From: Lichenostomus cassidix
Lineage: Eukaryota; Chordata; Aves; Passeriformes; Meliphagidae
DNA: 64,000 bases
Direction: 5' to 3'
Assembly: GCA_008360975.2 (NCBI GenBank)
Contig: CM039184.1
Coordinates: 54,278,797-54,342,796, forward strand
The translations under genes were made by a program, and so were the position numbers. The notes below the pieces were generated by a model. It was not told where the DNA came from, ran no database searches, and saw nothing but the letters and a program-made list of their open reading frames with translations. Shown here in pieces: positions 11,183-24,612 of this stretch (within the stretch, counting starts at the first letter, position 1; every line of letters begins with the position of its first letter).

Positions 11183-14094
11183 ACTGAATTGATGCAGGTA
11201 TGGATGGAAGGACACACACCAGCTAGTTATACTTGCAAACTCTTTTCCTGAGTTGACTATGACTTTCTTTTGTACTTTCATATGTATTTCCTTTTGAAAC
11301 CTTCATGGTCAGGAGTGAATGAATCACTGGTCCCCATTTATTAAACAATTCTAGATATAAATCTATAAAATGAATGGGTAAGATTCTTTAAAACTCTCAT
11401 TATATCTGGTTCATTCATTTAAGTTTTTGTGGTGTCAAGTTGAAAGGGATGGATTTTTACATAGGCATTATGCAGCTGATTACTCAAAAGTCAGTAGTCT
11501 ATTTTTACAAGAATTGCTCCTTCTCTTCCAGACCTGCAGTAATATTAAATAATTACATTTTAAATGTCCTTTGTGATATATTTTTATAGATTATATGGCG
11601 CCCTTTAAAACCAAACACTATTTATAGCACAAAAAGCACAAAGATTCCTGACCCAGAACTGTATCATTAGAGGAGACTGAAAGAAGATAGTCCATCAAAG
11701 TGTAGGATATTAAACAGCTTTGTTTGTCTAGAAAATGCATAATCAGCCCTTCAAACTTTTGTTATGTTACCTGTAATTAATACTAATTAAGGCTGAGGCT
11801 CTCAAATATGAAATGGTTGAGAAAATCTGCAGGGTTTGGTTTCCTATTTGTCAACTTTTATTTGAAAACAGCAGGTTAAATTCCGATCTGAGGAATGTTT
11901 AGCCTCAAACTATCATGCAGATTGTTTTGTATCTATGTAATTGCCAAAGACTGCTTTGGTCAAAACTCCTTAACATTTTTTATTGCTAATTTTGGCAATA
12001 AACCTGTTAATTAGTTAATTGTAAAGCATTAGTGAATCAAGTAAAAAGGATCCATCTGTTTATAAAATAAGATTTCTTCTGGGCATAACATTTACAAAGC
12101 ACAGTGGTAGACACCATACCATCTATTTATTGATAAAGTCTCTCACTCCTTTTAGAGCTAAAATGTGACTTTGAAGGAGATTTGTAATATATCACGCACA
12201 GTTAATAACATCACAATCTTAATATCATCAGGGGACTTGACAGAGTCCCTCTGTTCTTTATGTCACTGATGTGAACCTGGCATAGTCTGATAGCAGCTGT
12301 AGAGGTGGCCATATGAAAGGCACTCAGTTCTCAGAGCAAACTCACGGTATCTCCAGCTGGAAAAGAATGTTAAGAAAACAGCACATCTACCATTGTCATA
12401 AGGATTATTTTCATGGGCAGACTTAGAAGCCAAATGAAGTACCAGGTTTGAGGGAATTTTACTATTGACTTGAATGGGAGCAGGATCATAGATTTTTTCA
12501 GGTGAATGCATAAGTAGTCTAGGAATCTTACACTGCTGCTACTTATCTCTTCCATGGCCAATTAAATAGGCTTCTTTTCTCAGAACTGTCAATGTGGCAG
12601 CTTTCATGAGCCCTAAATTAATCCTTTAAAGGAAAAATATGTTAAAAAACTGTAATATCTTTTCTGATTTCAAGATATTGTAAAAAAGGACCTCTTTTCA
12701 ATACAGAAAACAAATCTCTTGTATATTCATGTGGATTACAGAGTAGTTTTCATACCAAAATATTACATTTCTTTTATCAGAGCAAAGTAAAGATGATACA
12801 ATATTCTCAAACTGAGATTAAAATATATAAGAATGGAATATTGATAGCAACATATAATATAAAGTAAAGGAGGATTGGATGATGTACTATGGGAGCTGAT
12901 AAGAATTATATGGCTTCTAGCAGAGAAGTAAAATGACATAAAAAGATACAGACGGATGGCAATAGGAAATGCATCTATAAGGGGATCACAGGAGTAAACA
13001 GGGAATAGTTTGGATAACAGCAGACAAGCATTTAAAGGATAGTGTTAATTGAATTATGCATAGTAGCCAGGTAGAGTAGCCTGATGCTTCTAAATGGGGG
13101 AGGTGAAAAGACAGCTGAGGCATCTCAGCCTGGAGTAGTAGCCTCCATTGCCCCAGTCTTTCCCCAAGAGTTTTAAAATCTGTATAAAATGGATTGCTAA
13201 CAGCTGTTTTATTGGTGGCCATTGGGGCCCGCTTATTCCATTTTGGGTGCAAGGAAGGTACAAATGGGGCCTTAAAAAGATGGGTAAATAGACCAAGTTA
13301 AGAGTGGAAAATCATATGAGACCCACTCCAGAAGCTGTGGAGAAAACTACTACGCATTTCTCATGGAGAGAGAAAATGTTGCCTTAGCGTGTGACTCATC
13401 TAAATCTCATCATCTAAAATCAGACAGCTAATCAAAGCTATTCAGCTAGACACCCTCTAAGGTTAAAGGAGAGATCTGAGGACACTTTCAGAGCCCAATT
13501 TAGACTTTCCATCCTTCATTTCTGTCTTGGGATGGATACAGTCTTCACACTGCTGTTAATGTTGAGGTAGAAACCAATCAGCACATCAGTGGAGGAACCT
13601 GGGACCACATTTAAGAAATTACTGACATGCTTTGAAATTAAGAGGCAGGTGCTGCTACCCCTGCAGTTCAGGTCCCTCACAGACAGCTCACCCCTGCTGG
13701 CTGTGGCTCTGCCCTGGAGAGAGGCTGGGGTGGGTTTGATGATGCAGCCCACAAGCCACCTCCGTCTGCCTTGCCTCCAGCATGAGGCTGGCCATACCAC
13801 GGAATGAAGAGCTTAATAAAAATTAAAATACATACAGCAGGGAAATCTGCCTGCTTTCCAGATACCTAACCTCTGCAGGGCCATCTTGAGCCTAGAGCAA
13901 GAAGCCTGACTTACCTTGCACAGCATCCACAAAAAGAGGAGGATCTGCAAGAGGGGATGTCGTTTGGGGATGTAGACCACTGCTAGCCCCAGGCAGGAAG
14001 TGAGAAATCTCAAAGCATTCCTCCACCAGTGATTCCTCACATCCTGTTGTAGGAATTAGGACACTGCAGGGACAGGTATGAGGGACATACTTTC
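11183..14094. other. Non-coding stretch; AT-rich motif cluster and an exon-like segment
   Basis: No recognised gene. The part at 11765-12030 is dense in TAATTA-type motifs. The segment 13550-14060 is more GC-rich and holds an exon-like interval on the minus strand at 13915-14063. Both are discussed as findings. Positions 12461-12490 carry a short motif (TTGACTTGAATGGGAGCAGG) seen in old amniote dispersed repeats. Confidence 0.45.
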
Positions 14095-14531
14095 TGTCAT
14101 GGTTTGGGAATGGTATTTTCCAATTTTAGTACTCCTGCTAAAACCATGCTGCTGCTTTCTCTCCCTTCCCCTCCAACTGAAAGCACAAAAGGCAAAGATC
14201 ATGGGTTGAGATAAGAATGATTCACTGGAAACAGCAATGAGACAAGAAAATGAACGGTGACAGCAACAATATTAATAACAAGAGGTGTAAGAAAAAGAAA
14301 CAATTTACACTGAAAGTCTGCAACAATGCCAGTTTGGCTCTTCCCTGCCACGTTTTCTCCTGACCAGAAAGATTGCCCTTCTCCTCAGAAGTGAGAGAGT
14401 TCATTCTGCCCACCCAGTCCCCAGCAAGGATGTGAGGTGGTATAGAATAATACCTGGGTCCTGGGCACATCCCCTCAGCCCATCACCCTCCTGGCTAATG
14501 CAAAAAATTAACCCTGTCTTGGCTTAAAGCA
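14095..14531 (-). mobile_element. LTR of an avian endogenous retrovirus, diverged, probably solo
   Basis: Read on the plus strand (antisense to the LTR) it begins TGTCATGGTTTGGG, passes CATGGGTTGAGATAAGAATG, a stretch rich in AATAATAACA, GTGAGGTGGTATAGAATAAT and CCTGGGTCCTGGGCACA, and ends near AAATTAACCCTGTCTTGGC. This is the order seen in a very common avian LTR family, whose sense strand starts TGTCCTGGTTT and ends AAACCACGACA. The sense direction is therefore minus, with the 3' end at 14095. The 5' start near 14531 is eroded. Flanking pentamers (CTTTC and CTTCT) are not an exact duplication. No primer binding site follows the 3' end, so no internal region is evident. The LTR class is not settled. 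Confidence 0.75.
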
Positions 14532-17500
14532 CTTCTCGCTTCCCTGGTGAGAAGCAGGATTGGTGGTTATGCTACGGCATGAAGGAGGGGGAGGTGATGG
14601 AAACACCAGCAGCACACTGAGCTGTGCACAGTTCGGAAGCAGGAGCTGCAGCTGGGAGGCCTTGAGACCACCACCAAAATACAGCAAGACCAGGCTGGCA
14701 TGAAATGAATGCACAGACTAAGGGATGGACACCTTCCTGGCAGGAATTTCTTTACAAGCATTCAGTCATTGAGACTGCTTGTCAGGTATGACCAGTCTTA
14801 GCCTGAACTTGGACATGAGACCCACTGCCATGAGGTATCTGATGAGGAGCAAAATTAATTATTTGAGACAAAGGGTAAGGAACAACTCACATACTAATCT
14901 TAAGTTGGAAAAATGTCCTTTCACACTGTCAAAATTTTAAATGGGGGAATATTAATTTGATCTTAAACCACTGATGTGCTTTTGAAACAGTCTGCAGACG
15001 CCTGCAGTCAGCTGGTGGGGCCACATTGCTACAAGTGACAGGGGAGAGGGGACATAGAGAGATCTACAGAAAACATGGGTGGCAAGATGGAGCTGAGAGG
15101 TTCATTTATAAATTCCAGCTCCGGGAGTGCGTGATCAGAATATGTTTCACTGACATTTGAAGCTAGCTTTGGCTTCTTGTGTCTTCTTGAGCAATATTTC
15201 CCAGCCCAGGTTTTGTAAGAAGGGAGTACAGCATGCTGCTTTATTGCAGCTGCCTGGAATGGAAACTATTGTATAAAAACAAAAGAAACAACACCTCATC
15301 CAAAACACACACAAAAAGTCACACTACAAGATAGACTTCTTTCAGACTGCAAAACCAAACTGTTCTGTATCCATCAGTCATGGAATTTTAGAAGTCACCT
15401 TAGGCACCTTAATTTGGAAGAACAGCAAGTAACACTTCTCCAAATACCACTGTTATTTGTATGCTTGAAATGTAAATCTTTTACTAGCTACTTTTCCTCC
15501 AAATCCTGTTACACTATTTCATTATTATATAGCTTTTTATAAAAGTTGGTGACTGGGAATCTTAATTGTCAATATAAGCACCATTTAGTATATTTATTTT
15601 AAAATATATTGGCTGTTCTTTTTTAAACAAGTTAGTGATATTTTAGAACAGGTTGGGAAGCTACCATCCTTGACAAGACTAATTTAATAACTATTATAAA
15701 ATAGGTGACAGAGTAAAAAGAATGGAATTACAGGAGGAAATCCACCAGTGAGAGCTTTAGCTTATTCAGAACTGTACTAATATAATAGACTGAACAAATG
15801 AGGTCTATAAATTTCTGTCAATGTAGATTACCCATACAAGGTCTCATGCATCAGCCAAACTTAAACAGGGTCCTTGTACAGACCCTGTGAACAGTAGTGA
15901 ATTTCACCCTCAACAGTTGAAAAACTACCTTTCATTCTGATTGCATCAGAAAATTAATTTGCTCCATTCTCCAGCAAAACTGAAACTGGCTCTGTCATCA
16001 ACACAGTTGTTTGAATAACACAGTTTGTACACAAATAATCTGCTTTCAGGCTAAGTAGAGGATTTTTACTGTTTCCTTCATAAAATACGGTTGACAAAAA
16101 TATGGACATGTACAGTGCATTAACTGATGTAAATGGGAGGTATATAATGAAATAAGACCTTGACAATAACTTTTTTGAGACACATGAAGACATACAGTAC
16201 AGAAGAAAATGAAGAAAAATGTCATGAAAATTACTGAAACCAAGAAAGCAGAGCTTTAGTAAAAGGCTAAGGAACAGTAAGGGAGAATGAATGAACATGG
16301 AAAATGCAGCATTCTGGGGTTTTTTTAGGTAGGAACTGAAACAAACTGGCTAATACAAAAATATTTAGGCTACAGAGAAATGGCACCAGATCACCCAAGA
16401 GAACAAAACAAGAAAAGCAAAGGAGAGAGGCAGTAGAGCAGTGAATTGGAAAAGTACTTTTGAATTGAAGAGTATTGAATGCTATATCCTTCTAGTGATG
16501 GGGCTTGGAGTCCCATTGCTTGGCTAAAATAACTTCTCACATGGGGCCCCTATACTTCAGCCTCCTGCAGGAGTGTTGATTTCACTCAATATGCATATCG
16601 CATCCTCCTAATTATCCATCTCTTTGTATTAATGATGAAATAATACAATCTTCTATTTTCTCTAATTAAGTTTATTATGGAGACATTTTTATGTGCCTAT
16701 TTTTGAAAAATGAAATTTCATTAAAAGTCAGTGTATCAGATCTTATTAATTCTATTACATTACAACATGAAACATTTCATCACGAAAAAAAAGACTGAAT
16801 CAAAACCAACTCCAGACTTTGATAATACAGATAAAAAAAAATTCCAATGCATTCACTCTTCAATCTCATTTTAAACACTGCAAAACTTTCCTCGTACGAA
16901 GTTTTAAAATCAATAGAGAATGACTTACCACATTCTCCTACAGAAATATATTTTGTCTACTTTATTGGGGATTTTTTCCCTTGAAAAAACTATGAAATGC
17001 CAATGCATATCACTAGGCCATTTTTTCTTCTTCTTGTAATTAGGAAAAACTAGATAAATAAATTGATATCAATTACCTTTGGGAAAACCAGGTTGGACTA
17101 AGAGACCTTTTAATAATTGGAATGGCAGTGGACTTTGCATGCTGTCAGTACTCAGTGACAATTGCTACAAGACAATTGATACATGGTGACGTTTTCTTTG
17201 TCATTGGTGGACAGTAGGGACTTTAGTGCCAATGATTTTCTGCCATCATCTGAAAGTGATAGGGACTTATGAATGACTGTAGCAAGATAAAGGATCCCTT
17301 GATATCCCGTGGAGGAATTGCAATGTTTTGCTGCTCTCCTGACATGTTCCATGGCTGTGACTCCAGGGCACACACAGATGAACGGTTTTGCTGAGGTTTG
17401 GAGTCTCTTTTTTCTGGTGAAGCTGCTGCTCAGCATCGCTGGTGCAGTGCTTGCCCTAAGGACAGACCACGTGGGGTGGCAGCAGCAGAAACACAGAGCT

Positions 17501-19247
17501 GCTGACACACAGTGAGGGATTCCTATTTCACTGCTCTGGAAAAGAGTCCTAACCCATTTGAACATTGTAGCAGAATATATTGACTGTGTCTGGACACTGA
17601 AAATTTCACTGTTAAAGCACACAGTAGAAGAACTTGTAGCACACACCTAACTGACTAATTGCTTATTTTGGTTCTCTGTAATCCATAAATTTATGTCATA
17701 TAATCTAATCTGTTTTCCTTGTATAGCAGTGTGTCACTCTAGAAGGAAGCAGAGGTGCTGAAATTATATATATAAGTAACATCTCCTTTCAACCTTTTCT
17801 TGTGCTGCCCTTTGGAGGAAAGCAATCCATTTTGACACCTCTACTCCCACCTTTCCAAAGTGCATGGCAACAAAGAACAATATGGGTGAAGGTCTAGCAG
17901 CATGCCCAAAAGAAATGCAAATCTGGATGGCAAGTGATTTTCAGAAGACTTGTCCAAATAAAGGAAAAAGAAAAGGTAGCAATGTTCATGAGAAAGAAAC
18001 CCCAACAGACAAGCATAAAATCTTTCCCTTGCCCTGCAAGCTCCAATGAAGATGCTGTGTCAATGGTATCAGTCACATGCACAAAACCTGACCAAACAAC
18101 AGGTATTTCTTGTGCACACTCCTTCTTGTAAAAGATGCATATGGGTAATTCTGTCTGCTTGCTGTGAAAAATATCAGCTCAACAAATAATTCAACAGCCA
18201 AAAATTAAAAAATATATGGCCCAAACAACGCAGATCCAGGCTAGACCAAGAAAATAATTAAGCCTATTACATACCACAATGCCTTAGCTCTTCTGAGCTT
18301 TCATTATTATTGCAAAAACTATCCTCAAAGCCTATCTGTAGTCTGTAAATATTTGTTTCTATGGAAGGCAACATCAAAACACTTTCAAAGCTCATTGCTG
18401 CTAGACACTTCTATGCAACCAATGCCAGACAAACAGTATCACCACAAGGAGGAAGAAATACAAGTGGAGTGCCAAGCTTGGTACAACATGCCGTGAGCCT
18501 TGGTATAACATGCACAGCCTAAACTGAAGACACTCCTTAAGGCAACTCTTTCTAGCTTGAAGTTTTCTCCAATCCCTAGGTTTGCTCTAGTTTTGATCCA
18601 GAGTGCCCTCCAGAGCAGAAATGGTGACTGTGAAACTGCTCCTAAAATACAGCCTGGAGGTGGGCAAGGACATTCCTCTTCCTCTGCTCCTGAGAACCCA
18701 AGAGGTGTAGATCAGTTCTGCCTCCTCTTCCAAGCTTTACCTTTTCAAATGAAACTGAATGCTGAAGCAAGGACTGTAATGGATTTTGCATGCCCTAAAC
18801 ATGAGGATTCAAGGACCTGTCTGACTTGGGACATAAAGACATTCCTTCAGTATCAGGACACAGCACAGGCCAAGTCCCTGACCCTCTGGCTAAAGACTAC
18901 ATCTTTTTGCTTTCTTCATCACTTCTTTCTCCTTACTGTTTAAATACACAATAAATCCCAAAACACTCCCAGGGAAATTCACCAGCCTTAACACAGTGCC
19001 ACTGTAATGATCTAGAGTGTTCCAGACCTCTCTATGGAGCTGGCGAAAATTAAAGAGGGTCTTTGACAGACTAGTGCCTTTCTAGAGTGACATTTGGGGG
19101 CCTGGTGGATACCCTGTGGCATTTAAAATGCCATTGAACATCTATATTCATACACCTGAAGAGCTCTCTCATCTGCCCCTTCTAGTGAGAGGGACAGACT
19201 ATAAAGATATGGAACAAATTCTACTTGTGTTCCTTGATGTATGATTA
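14532..19247. other. Non-coding stretch without recognised features
   Basis: Mostly unique AT-rich sequence. The longest open frames (minus 17152-17646, 164 codons; plus 18557-18943, 128 codons) have no recognisable domain or splice context and look like chance. The segment 16600-17060 is very AT-rich, with repeated ATTAAT/TAATTA motifs. Confidence 0.45.
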
Positions 19248-19317
19248 TTCACACCATCCAAACAATGCTATGATAAGAGATGTTACTCATTTAATTGTTC
19301 CATGTCTAGGAACTTCC
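19248..19317 (+). repeat. Diverged direct repeat, copy 1
   Basis: Starts TCACACCATCCAAACAATGC followed by TATGATA. It aligns without large gaps over about 70 bases with 19881-19950, at roughly three-quarters identity by eye. The flanks of the two copies do not align. Either an old local duplication or two copies of one unnamed dispersed repeat. Confidence 0.6.
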
Positions 19318-19880
19318 CAGATGCTTTAGGAATTCTAGTTAAATTGTTAGTCTGGCTCTTTGGACTCAAGCTACATTGAGTGTCTCACATATGATCCAAA
19401 TTCTAGTTTGTTTCTTTTGCTAGAAAAGAATGCTATTAAAAAAGCTTTCAGTCTTTACAACAAAAAAATCTGAGATAAAAGGCCTTCTGTCTTAATGGCT
19501 GATAAAAGTGCAGAGATTACAAACTGCAGTTTCAGTACAGTTGTCTCTGTTTTTCTGAGAAGTGGCTTTTTTACACTATAGGGATAGGGAAGCTACACAT
19601 TTCACCTATTTCATAATATCAGTAATAGAAGAATTGCTCTTGCATTATAACCCAATTTTATGTTTAAAGCACAAAGCAGAACCTCTGTTTCATTATTGCT
19701 TAATGCCAGAACAAATGTTATCCTTTTCCTTCCGGAGAATTATAAACTGTGTCTTTATTTACTTTCATGGCACAATTTTCACACATTTGACAGATCATTG
19801 CTCATGTTCTTCATTGTCATGATACTAGTGAAATGCAGCATAAGCTCTGAATTTGCAACTGCTGTCCAATCAATAAAAAG

Positions 19881-19950
19881 ATCACACCATCTGAATAATG
19901 CTATGATATGTGACATTATCTATTCAACTGTTCTATTTCTTGGGACTTGT
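19881..19950 (+). repeat. Diverged direct repeat, copy 2
   Basis: Starts TCACACCATCTGAATAATGC followed by TATGATA. It lies 633 bases downstream of copy 1 in the same orientation. No terminal repeats or target duplications are visible. Confidence 0.6.
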
Positions 19951-22900
19951 GAGCATTGTCACATTGAAAATGAGCACCATTTATGCTGACAGGTTTTTCA
20001 CCATTCAGCACTTTTAATGAATGTATTTCAAAATGAGGTACCAGATTAAATAAATTTCATGTCATATCAAAACAGAGATATAGTCATTATTTGTAGCTGC
20101 AAAGTTCCGAGTAAATTACAGTGAACTTACATATGCAATGCATTCTGCAAGAATAGGGTTTTCAAACAGCATAAATCTTGTTGGATGTCAACTTGCCACA
20201 GCAGTGATATGTAGACCTTATTCTCCATATTTTCATGACAAGAACAAAAGTGTGCTTTGGCATAGTTTTCTAATGCATCAAATTAGTATCCAACCCAGAA
20301 TTTACTGTCAACACAAAAATTTACTAAGGAAGGTCTATAAACTTCAGTAACAGACTCCTATATCCTTTGTTGCCTAAAGAGGGCCATTATCTTACATTCT
20401 TGCCATAAAAAACTTCTATCTAGAAATTTTTCCTGTGGCCATGTTATTTTAATATGTGCATTGTATCTAACAGTCTTTTGCCCTTCAGGAGGTATCCTTT
20501 CTAAGATAATCACACAAATTCTGGAAGAATTGCTCAGGGATAAGTTCCCATTGGACTTACCAAGTTCTTATCCTACACGGTACATAACATGCTTACAGTG
20601 CAACAGGAATTACTTACACAGAACAAACCAGTACTGCTAACTGGGTCTTGCACAGCAAGAAACTGTAGCAAACATTTTGTGTGAAAAAGTTTGAAAATGG
20701 ATCTATGTTTTGCTGAGTGTGATATCTTGGTGTGTGAAGGCTTTCAGTATCTTCAGGCATGATCACCTTTGTCTTTCAGTAAAGACAAAGAGGGTTAAAT
20801 TAAATTTATGGACAATAAGGTAAAGATTGAAATTAGGAAATATTATATGAAAATGGTTTATCAGAATTCGTATGATTTAGAAGTGTTTCAGTAACCTATT
20901 GTATTGTAAAAAATGAAATTGCAATAAACTTCATTCTCAGACCTGATTATCTCAGTATTTCCATAGTGCAAACAAATCAATTCACATTCTGTTAAAATAA
21001 GAACTGTATGTCATAAAAATACACTTACAAGAAAACTGGAAATCTAAAATAGAGTTCCCACCACAGACTCATTCATTTCTGGTGTAGTAGTAAAACCCCC
21101 CATGTTTCAGTTCTGACACTAGCTTACCAAGTTATGTACATTCTGCTGCATGAAAAGACTGATAGGATTCCTAGAGTGAGCTCCTAGCTCCTAATTTTCC
21201 TAGCAGTAATATACAGCAGAGATGTTCCTGCTGTCTGACCCTCTATGTGCTCTATATGTACAGTAGAACTTGTGAGATGTTCATTCTTTAGCATTCTTCC
21301 ATTTGTCAAGTCAAAATCTGGAGAAAACAGCTTCTCAGCAGAGGAAACCATGTCCAAACACTCTTGGACAGAAAACATCAGAAAAATTATCCTGCAGGAA
21401 AGGTCTGACTGCTTTTTCATTTGTAAAAGAGGTAAGAGTGTCCTCTTTCTCTGTCACTTGCCTTCTGATGTTTTGCAGACAGTCATTTGAGCTTCCTCTC
21501 CTTCTTTGGAAGTTTGTCATTCTTTCTGAAGCTAAAAGAACCCACATAGCCATGGGGTGATCATTGCACTTAGTGGAGCAACTAATAAAGAGAAGATCAA
21601 CTCTTACTAGCCAAAAAGTAGTAAATGTCTGCAGAAATTAGGGCTGTATAAATATATCATCAGAATTTCAGTGATCAGAAAGCTAATCACATCCCTAACT
21701 GCTGGACCATCTCTCCTAACACAGCAATGAGTTTAGAAAGCTCTTTGGAAATTAATCTTTAAGTCTAGCCTGAGGAAGCGTTTTTATATCCTTAGTTTTA
21801 ATGACAAGCAAGCAGAAAAAAATGTTTAGCATTATAACTAATGTCCTCTCTCTCTGATTTTTGCACTTGTAAAACAGTAAGTTGGTACTTAGATATTAAG
21901 TGAAGGCCATAGAGAAATTGATTTTGATTACACATATAAGTAGGGAGACATTTTCCCCACTATACAAATAGATAAAATAAGACACAGTTGTTAACTGAAT
22001 CTCCTCACTGACATAATAAATTAGGAAATAACTTATCAATCCCTCAAGAGGCACTGTTTGAGTGTAAAAAAATATTTAAAAATAAGTAATGTGCATTTTG
22101 TAAAGTCTTCAGGAACGCAATGTCTCTAAGTGTGTTTTAACACTTCAGGTATGATGTACCAATTATTCAGCATTTGGCAATGTCCATCTGTAAACTTGTA
22201 GCATTCCTCAACATCAGATTTTCTAAGCTGATTTATTTGACAGGTTAAGAAGAAACAGATTGTGTATACCTAGAGCAGTTTTAAATGAAAGGAAAGATTT
22301 TTCTATTTCTTCCTTTTCAGCCAATAATCATGTCACAACAAAAATAAGTCAAGTTATAGATGTCATGGTGTGAAGCATTTTTTAAAAAAATAAACTAATT
22401 TTTCAAGCAGACTTAGTACCACATTCCCATAAAGTCACAACCCTGTAGGGAAAAAGAAATTAAAGCATTTTAAGGCTACTTTTGCTTTTCATAGATCAGC
22501 AGAATGTGTTTACACCAGTCACACAATTAATTGTCTGAATATTCCTAAAATTGCCATGCAAAGTGGTTTCCTTGAACCTTGAATTTTTTATTCAAATATT
22601 AAAAATAAAGTGCTCTTTTTACTCTCTGTCTTTTTAATGTTTTTCTCTAAGGTTTATTGTACTTCAGACTCTGTATTATAAGCCATGAAGAGCAATTATA
22701 TCCTAAAGTATGGTGATCACTGCTGAATATGATACTCCAGGTGAAGTATATAACTAGTAATCAGGCACTATTAATTCCATTTAGTTTGATTTATCATCTG
22801 TTTCTCCAGGAATTAAATATAGTGTTCTCTCTGACATGTCTACTGCAGTTAGAAATTCAACAGCATGTTAGAAGAGATTGGTGTGATAATGCTTTGTTGG

Positions 22901-24527
22901 TCACTACATTGCAGCTTTCTTTAAAGCATTAACTGTGAATAAACTACTTGCCTACTTATATATATATAAATATTAATAACTGAAACTTTTGACCTTGACA
23001 AACTGTGATCACTAGTACTTGAGCTATCTTGAATCACTTCATTTGCGATATTCTCATTAGATAGTCAAATTAGCTCTAAAATATACCTTCTAATTGCCTC
23101 TAAAAAAAATCCTGGTCCTCTGATGAGTTGACACACTGTTTTGACACATGTAGCTGAATTTTTTTTGTATGAAAGCGTTTTCAGCTGAAAAATCCTTTTC
23201 CATAATGAAAGTTTTCAATTAAAATGTGGTTTCATTTTGCTTTCCCAACAGTGAAAAGTATAAAATCCCTTTTTTATTTATCTAATCTCGCTTTTAAATT
23301 TCATTTTCTTTATCTTAATCTCCCTTTGTTTTTCATCCTCCACTTTGTAATATTGTCTAGTTGGGAGATGTAAAGCAGTAAGAAGCTAGGCAGCAGTTGC
23401 CTCATATTAGAATGATGAGCAGTTGCAATATGAGAATGATGAGCAATAGCAGTTGCCTCATATCTAGAATAGCTAATAATTATTTACAACCTGCAACAAT
23501 TTGTTTCTGTAAGTGTATGAGCTGAATAATGAGGTTGGCAAGGGGATGTGAATCAAATGGCAAGAGAAAGAGGGAGCACATGGAAGTCAGGACAATGTTG
23601 TCAGTTGGTACTGCAGTCTTTATGACCACACTCTTTGTTACTGCAGTGGTAGGAGCCAGGTCCTCCTTGGGTTATATTTAAGATATATCAAAAAGGGGAC
23701 TTAGAAAGATCTTTGGATCTATCTTCTGCCAGACTTCAAGCATCCTGCTTGGCTGCTGCCTAAGCTACAGAAATGAATTTCCTAAGTGCCTCAAATTTTG
23801 GTAGTCACTGAAGATCTTCTTGTATTGATAGCTGTGCTTTGTTGTACAGCCCAGTGTGCACCAGCTCTGTCTGGTGCCTGTCCTATGCTTAAGGCTAACA
23901 AGAATCTAAAGTTAGATGGTCTCTCAGCAAAGTAATTTCAGAGCCTCAATGCAGCAAGGGGACCAAAAGTACCAAAAGTAGCTAATTCCACTGGCTTTCA
24001 AAGCAGGAGCTGACATGGTATGCCTGCTATATCCATAGGCTGATGATTACAATCCTCCACCCATGATAATCCAGTTGAAAAATAATTAGCCTGGGGGAAA
24101 AAAGAGTAATTTTAGCCACAGCAGTGGTTAAACAAAGTATGTGGCTGATAAGCCAAGTGAGTGGAGGGGACAAGGCACTGAGGACAGAGCACTTTCTTAG
24201 ACCAGCCCAGCTGCTGGGTGAACAAATGTGGAACTACATGCTCCTCTGCATTTGTGGTCTGGTTCCAGTTCAGCAAAACTCTTAAAATCTCATCCAAGTG
24301 TCACTAAGGAAGCAGACCTCTGCATGCACTTCATGAAGAGCTAACACTTTACATCAACTGTGATTCTGTCCCACTAACTATGCAGTGCTTAAGCAAGTGC
24401 TTAAGGGCTATAGCCAAAAATTATATAGTTGGAAAATATACCTCTCTTCTTTCCAAATACAGTCAGGATTCAGGAAGTACAAAAGTAAATAAGGCTAACT
24501 AGTTAGGTTTACTCAATCACTCATGTT
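19951..24527. other. Non-coding stretch; small local duplication
   Basis: AT-rich sequence without supported exons. Open frames on both strands at 21184-21560 overlap each other; one plus frame runs into a GTAAG donor-like site near 21431, but I see no matching family. A local duplication at 23391-23470 is listed separately. Confidence 0.45.
23391..23470. repeat. Local interleaved duplication
   Basis: GCAGTTGCCTCATAT with TAGAAT occurs at both ends of this 80-base interval, and AGAATGATGAGCA occurs twice between them. It is a small, recent, imperfect duplication with no further structure. Confidence 0.75.
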
Positions 24528-24612
24528 TTCATAGAATAAAATGATAGAGCAATTAGGGTTGGGAAAAAACCTCTAAGATCATCAAGCCCAAGCATTAACC
24601 AAATCAGCACAG
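24528..24612 (-). mobile_element. CR1 LINE, 3' end fragment
   Basis: On the plus strand it reads CATAGAATAAAATGATAGAG, then TTAGGGTTGGGAAAAAACCT, CTAAGATCATCAAGCCCAAG and CATTAACCAAATCAGCAC. This is the reverse complement of the end of an avian CR1 subfamily. Only the last 85 bases or so of the element remain. Confidence 0.85.

Noticed and set aside
10667..11281. 204-codon open frame on the minus strand, the longest in the window
   Set aside because: It is antisense to the CR1 copy at 10290-11182 and is explained by the GC-rich LINE sequence.
14732..14736. CCTTC after GGACA, considered as the far target duplication of the minus-strand LTR
   Set aside because: The LTR text ends near 14531. 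The 200 bases between do not fit the family, and the pentamer differs from CTTTC at the other end.
17075..17125. CR1-like 3' end text (CAGGTTGGACTAAGAGACCT)
   Set aside because: Only about 30 bases fit and neither side continues the element, so the match is too short to call.
17152..17646. 164-codon minus-strand open frame
   Set aside because: No recognisable domain, a composition rich in Ser and Cys, and no splice or start context. One frame of this length by chance in 64 kb is not surprising.
18557..18943. 128-codon plus-strand open frame
   Set aside because: No family resemblance; the end is hydrophobic and low in complexity. Treated as chance.
21184..21560. Open frames on both strands with a GTAAG donor-like site near 21431
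   Set aside because: Two opposing frames are equally plausible, there is no clear acceptor and no family match.
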